Shown here: positions 63,004 to 64,000 of the stretch, in pieces
How the letters are laid out: each line of letters opens with the position of its first letter
Position numbering within the stretch: position 1 is the first letter of the stretch
NCBI RefSeq assembly: GCF_002251295.1
Contig: NZ_NPJA01000021.1
Coordinates: 1-64,000 of the forward strand
Length of the DNA: 64,000 nucleotides
From: Prevotella sp. P5-50
GTDB taxonomy: Bacteria; Bacteroidota; Bacteroidia; Bacteroidales; Bacteroidaceae
Reading direction: 5' to 3'
Program-made: the position numbers and the translations under genes
The notes under the pieces: generated by a model
Told to the model about the DNA's origin: nothing
The model's input: the letters and a program-made list of their open reading frames with translations, nothing else
Databases searched by the model: none

Positions 63004-63237
63004 TTCGTGAACTTATGACACTTTATTCTTCTTCGGGATGTTTTGGAAATGTCTTCGGGTTAATACGATCCTATGCTTACCTCTTCAATAAGTCTCTTCT
63101 AAGTACTATAAAAATGGGAGTTTAATGGGACTTACTTCCTATATAAATATAAGTAAGCATAAGTTGCCACCTCTGTCATGTAGGAAGCCGTAATGAATGA
63201 CTTATATAAAGAAATGATGAAAAAAATTACTCTTTTC

Positions 63238-63268
63238 TTGCATAATACAAGGAAATATGTTATCTTTG
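63238..63268 (+). promoter_or_regulatory. ppdK promoter, TTG-N20-TATCTTTG
   Basis: TTG at 63238-63240 and TATCTTTG at 63261-63268, 54 bases before the ATG. Confidence 0.7.
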
Positions 63269-63321
63269 CCGAATAGAAAAATCAATAACAATAATTAATA
63301 AACAAATATCAAAGCTAACTT

Positions 63322-64000
63322 ATGAGCCAAAAAAGAGTTTATACCTTTGGTAATGGAAAAGCTGAAGGTAATGCAAAAATGCGTGAACAACTTGGTGGTA
63401 AGGGTGCCAACCTTGCCGAAATGAACCTTATTGGAGTGCCTGTGCCTCCAGGATTCACCATTACTACTGACTGTTGCAACGAATACTATCAGGTAGGACA
63501 AGAGAAAATCATGCAGTTGCTTAACGATGATGTCATGGCTGCTGTCAAGCACATCGAGGAACTGATGAACTCTAAGTTCGGAGACAAAGAAAATCCATTG
63601 CTCGTGTCTGTTCGTTCTGGAGCACGTGCTTCCATGCCTGGTATGATGGATACCATCCTGAACCTTGGTCTTAACGACGAGGTGGCAGAAGGATTGGTAA
63701 AGAAGACAAACAACCCTCACTTCGTTTATGACTCATATCGCCGTTTCGTACAGATGTATGGCGACGTCGTACTCGAAATGAAACCTGTGAATAAAGAGGA
63801 TATCGATCCGTTTGAGGAGATTATCGAACAAGTGAAGGCTGAGCGTGGTGTGAAACTCGACAAAGACCTTTCTGTGGATGAGTTGAAGAAACTCGTTCAG
63901 CTGTTTAAAGCAGCTATCAAAGAACGTACAGGCAAAGTATTCCCAGACAATCCTATTGAACAGCTGTGGGGTGCTATTTGTGCGGTGTTCCGTTCATGGA
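63322..64000 (+). CDS. ppdK: Pyruvate, phosphate dikinase (N-terminal part, cut by window end)
   Basis: The first 226 residues of PPDK, which interconverts pyruvate and PEP using ATP and phosphate. MSQKRVYTFGNGKAEGNAKM starts it; LGGKGANLAEMNLIGVPVPPGFTITT and NPLLVSVRSGARASMPGMMDT are the ATP-grasp signatures of the nucleotide-binding domain. FVYDSYRRFVQMYG follows. The family length is about 900 residues, so about 2 kb more lies beyond the window. With PFP upstream in the window, it points to PPi-based glycolysis. Confidence 0.95.
   Translation, partial: MSQKRVYTFGNGKAEGNAKMREQLGGKGANLAEMNLIGVPVPPGFTITTDCCNEYYQVGQEKIMQLLNDDVMAAVKHIEELMNSKFGDKENPLLVSVRSGARASMPGMMDTILNLGLNDEVAEGLVKKTNNPHFVYDSYRRFVQMYGDVVLEMKPVNKEDIDPFEEIIEQVKAERGVKLDKDLSVDELKKLVQLFKAAIKERTGKVFPDNPIEQLWGAICAVFRSW

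Overview
This 64 kb window looks like a chromosome segment of an anaerobic gut-type Bacteroidales bacterium, most likely in or near Prevotellaceae (Prevotella/Segatella). Evidence: most transcription units start with the Bacteroidetes sigma-ABfr type -7 element TAnnTTTG; Shine-Dalgarno sequences are mostly absent; there is a PPi-dependent phosphofructokinase, a Nudix-type AraR-like regulator, a DUF4827 lipoprotein and an ISAon1-type insertion sequence. The species cannot be read from the sequence.

Layout. 1-7.1 kb is an accessory, repeat-rich stretch: a frameshifted XRE regulator, a secreted Lys/Arg-rich protein, a solitary YhcG-type PD-(D/E)XK nuclease and a TonB-plug outer-membrane barrel, separated by same-orientation copies of a ~210-bp dispersed repeat. 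7.1-9.1 kb holds rarA and a TRIC/UPF0126 channel gene. The pair is bracketed on both sides by a mosaic of mini-hairpin elements and heptamer tandem repeats. 9.6-16.4 kb is a minus-strand run: small hypothetical, PlsC-like acyltransferase, secreted amidase/golvesin/Fn3 protein, small hypothetical, YgiQ radical SAM, PP2C-like phosphatase. 16.6-24.5 kb is a plus-strand run: pfp, GH25 lysozyme, DMP19, smpB, metH, GHL10 hydrolase. 24.6-28.8 kb holds a sugar nucleotidyltransferase with nrnA, then a DUF4827 lipoprotein with glmM. 28.8-31.9 kb holds a decayed ISAon1-type IS, tRNA-Lys(CTT), a hypothetical with an acidic tail, and a fossil of an IS21 istB gene.

32.0-46.5 kb is a sugar island on the minus strand. 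An L-arabinose operon (periplasmic mutarotase, Na+ symporter, AraR-like Nudix regulator, araD, araB, GH51 arabinofuranosidase) is followed by transketolase and rpiB, which feed the product into the pentose phosphate pathway. No L-arabinose isomerase gene is present. Upstream lie the galactose genes gluP-galK and a cytosolic galM. 46.6-51.5 kb is a minus-strand housekeeping unit: ABC-F ATPase, grpE, dnaJ, folC. 52.0-61.7 kb (plus) holds uxaC, then three consecutive glutamine-amidotransferase genes (glmS, purF-type, carA) and carB. 61.7 kb onward holds a receiver-histidine kinase hybrid and the start of ppdK, cut by the window edge.

The least explained features are: (i) mini-hairpin elements whose stems change sequence but stay paired between constant flanks near 6.5-7.1 and 9.3-9.5 kb; (ii) several unrelated 7-bp and 11-bp tandem arrays; (iii) an ABC-F protein whose sequence defects all fall in one composite ATP site; (iv) a perfect 12-bp inverted repeat overlapping the histidine-kinase promoter. 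No CRISPR array, prophage or defence island was seen.
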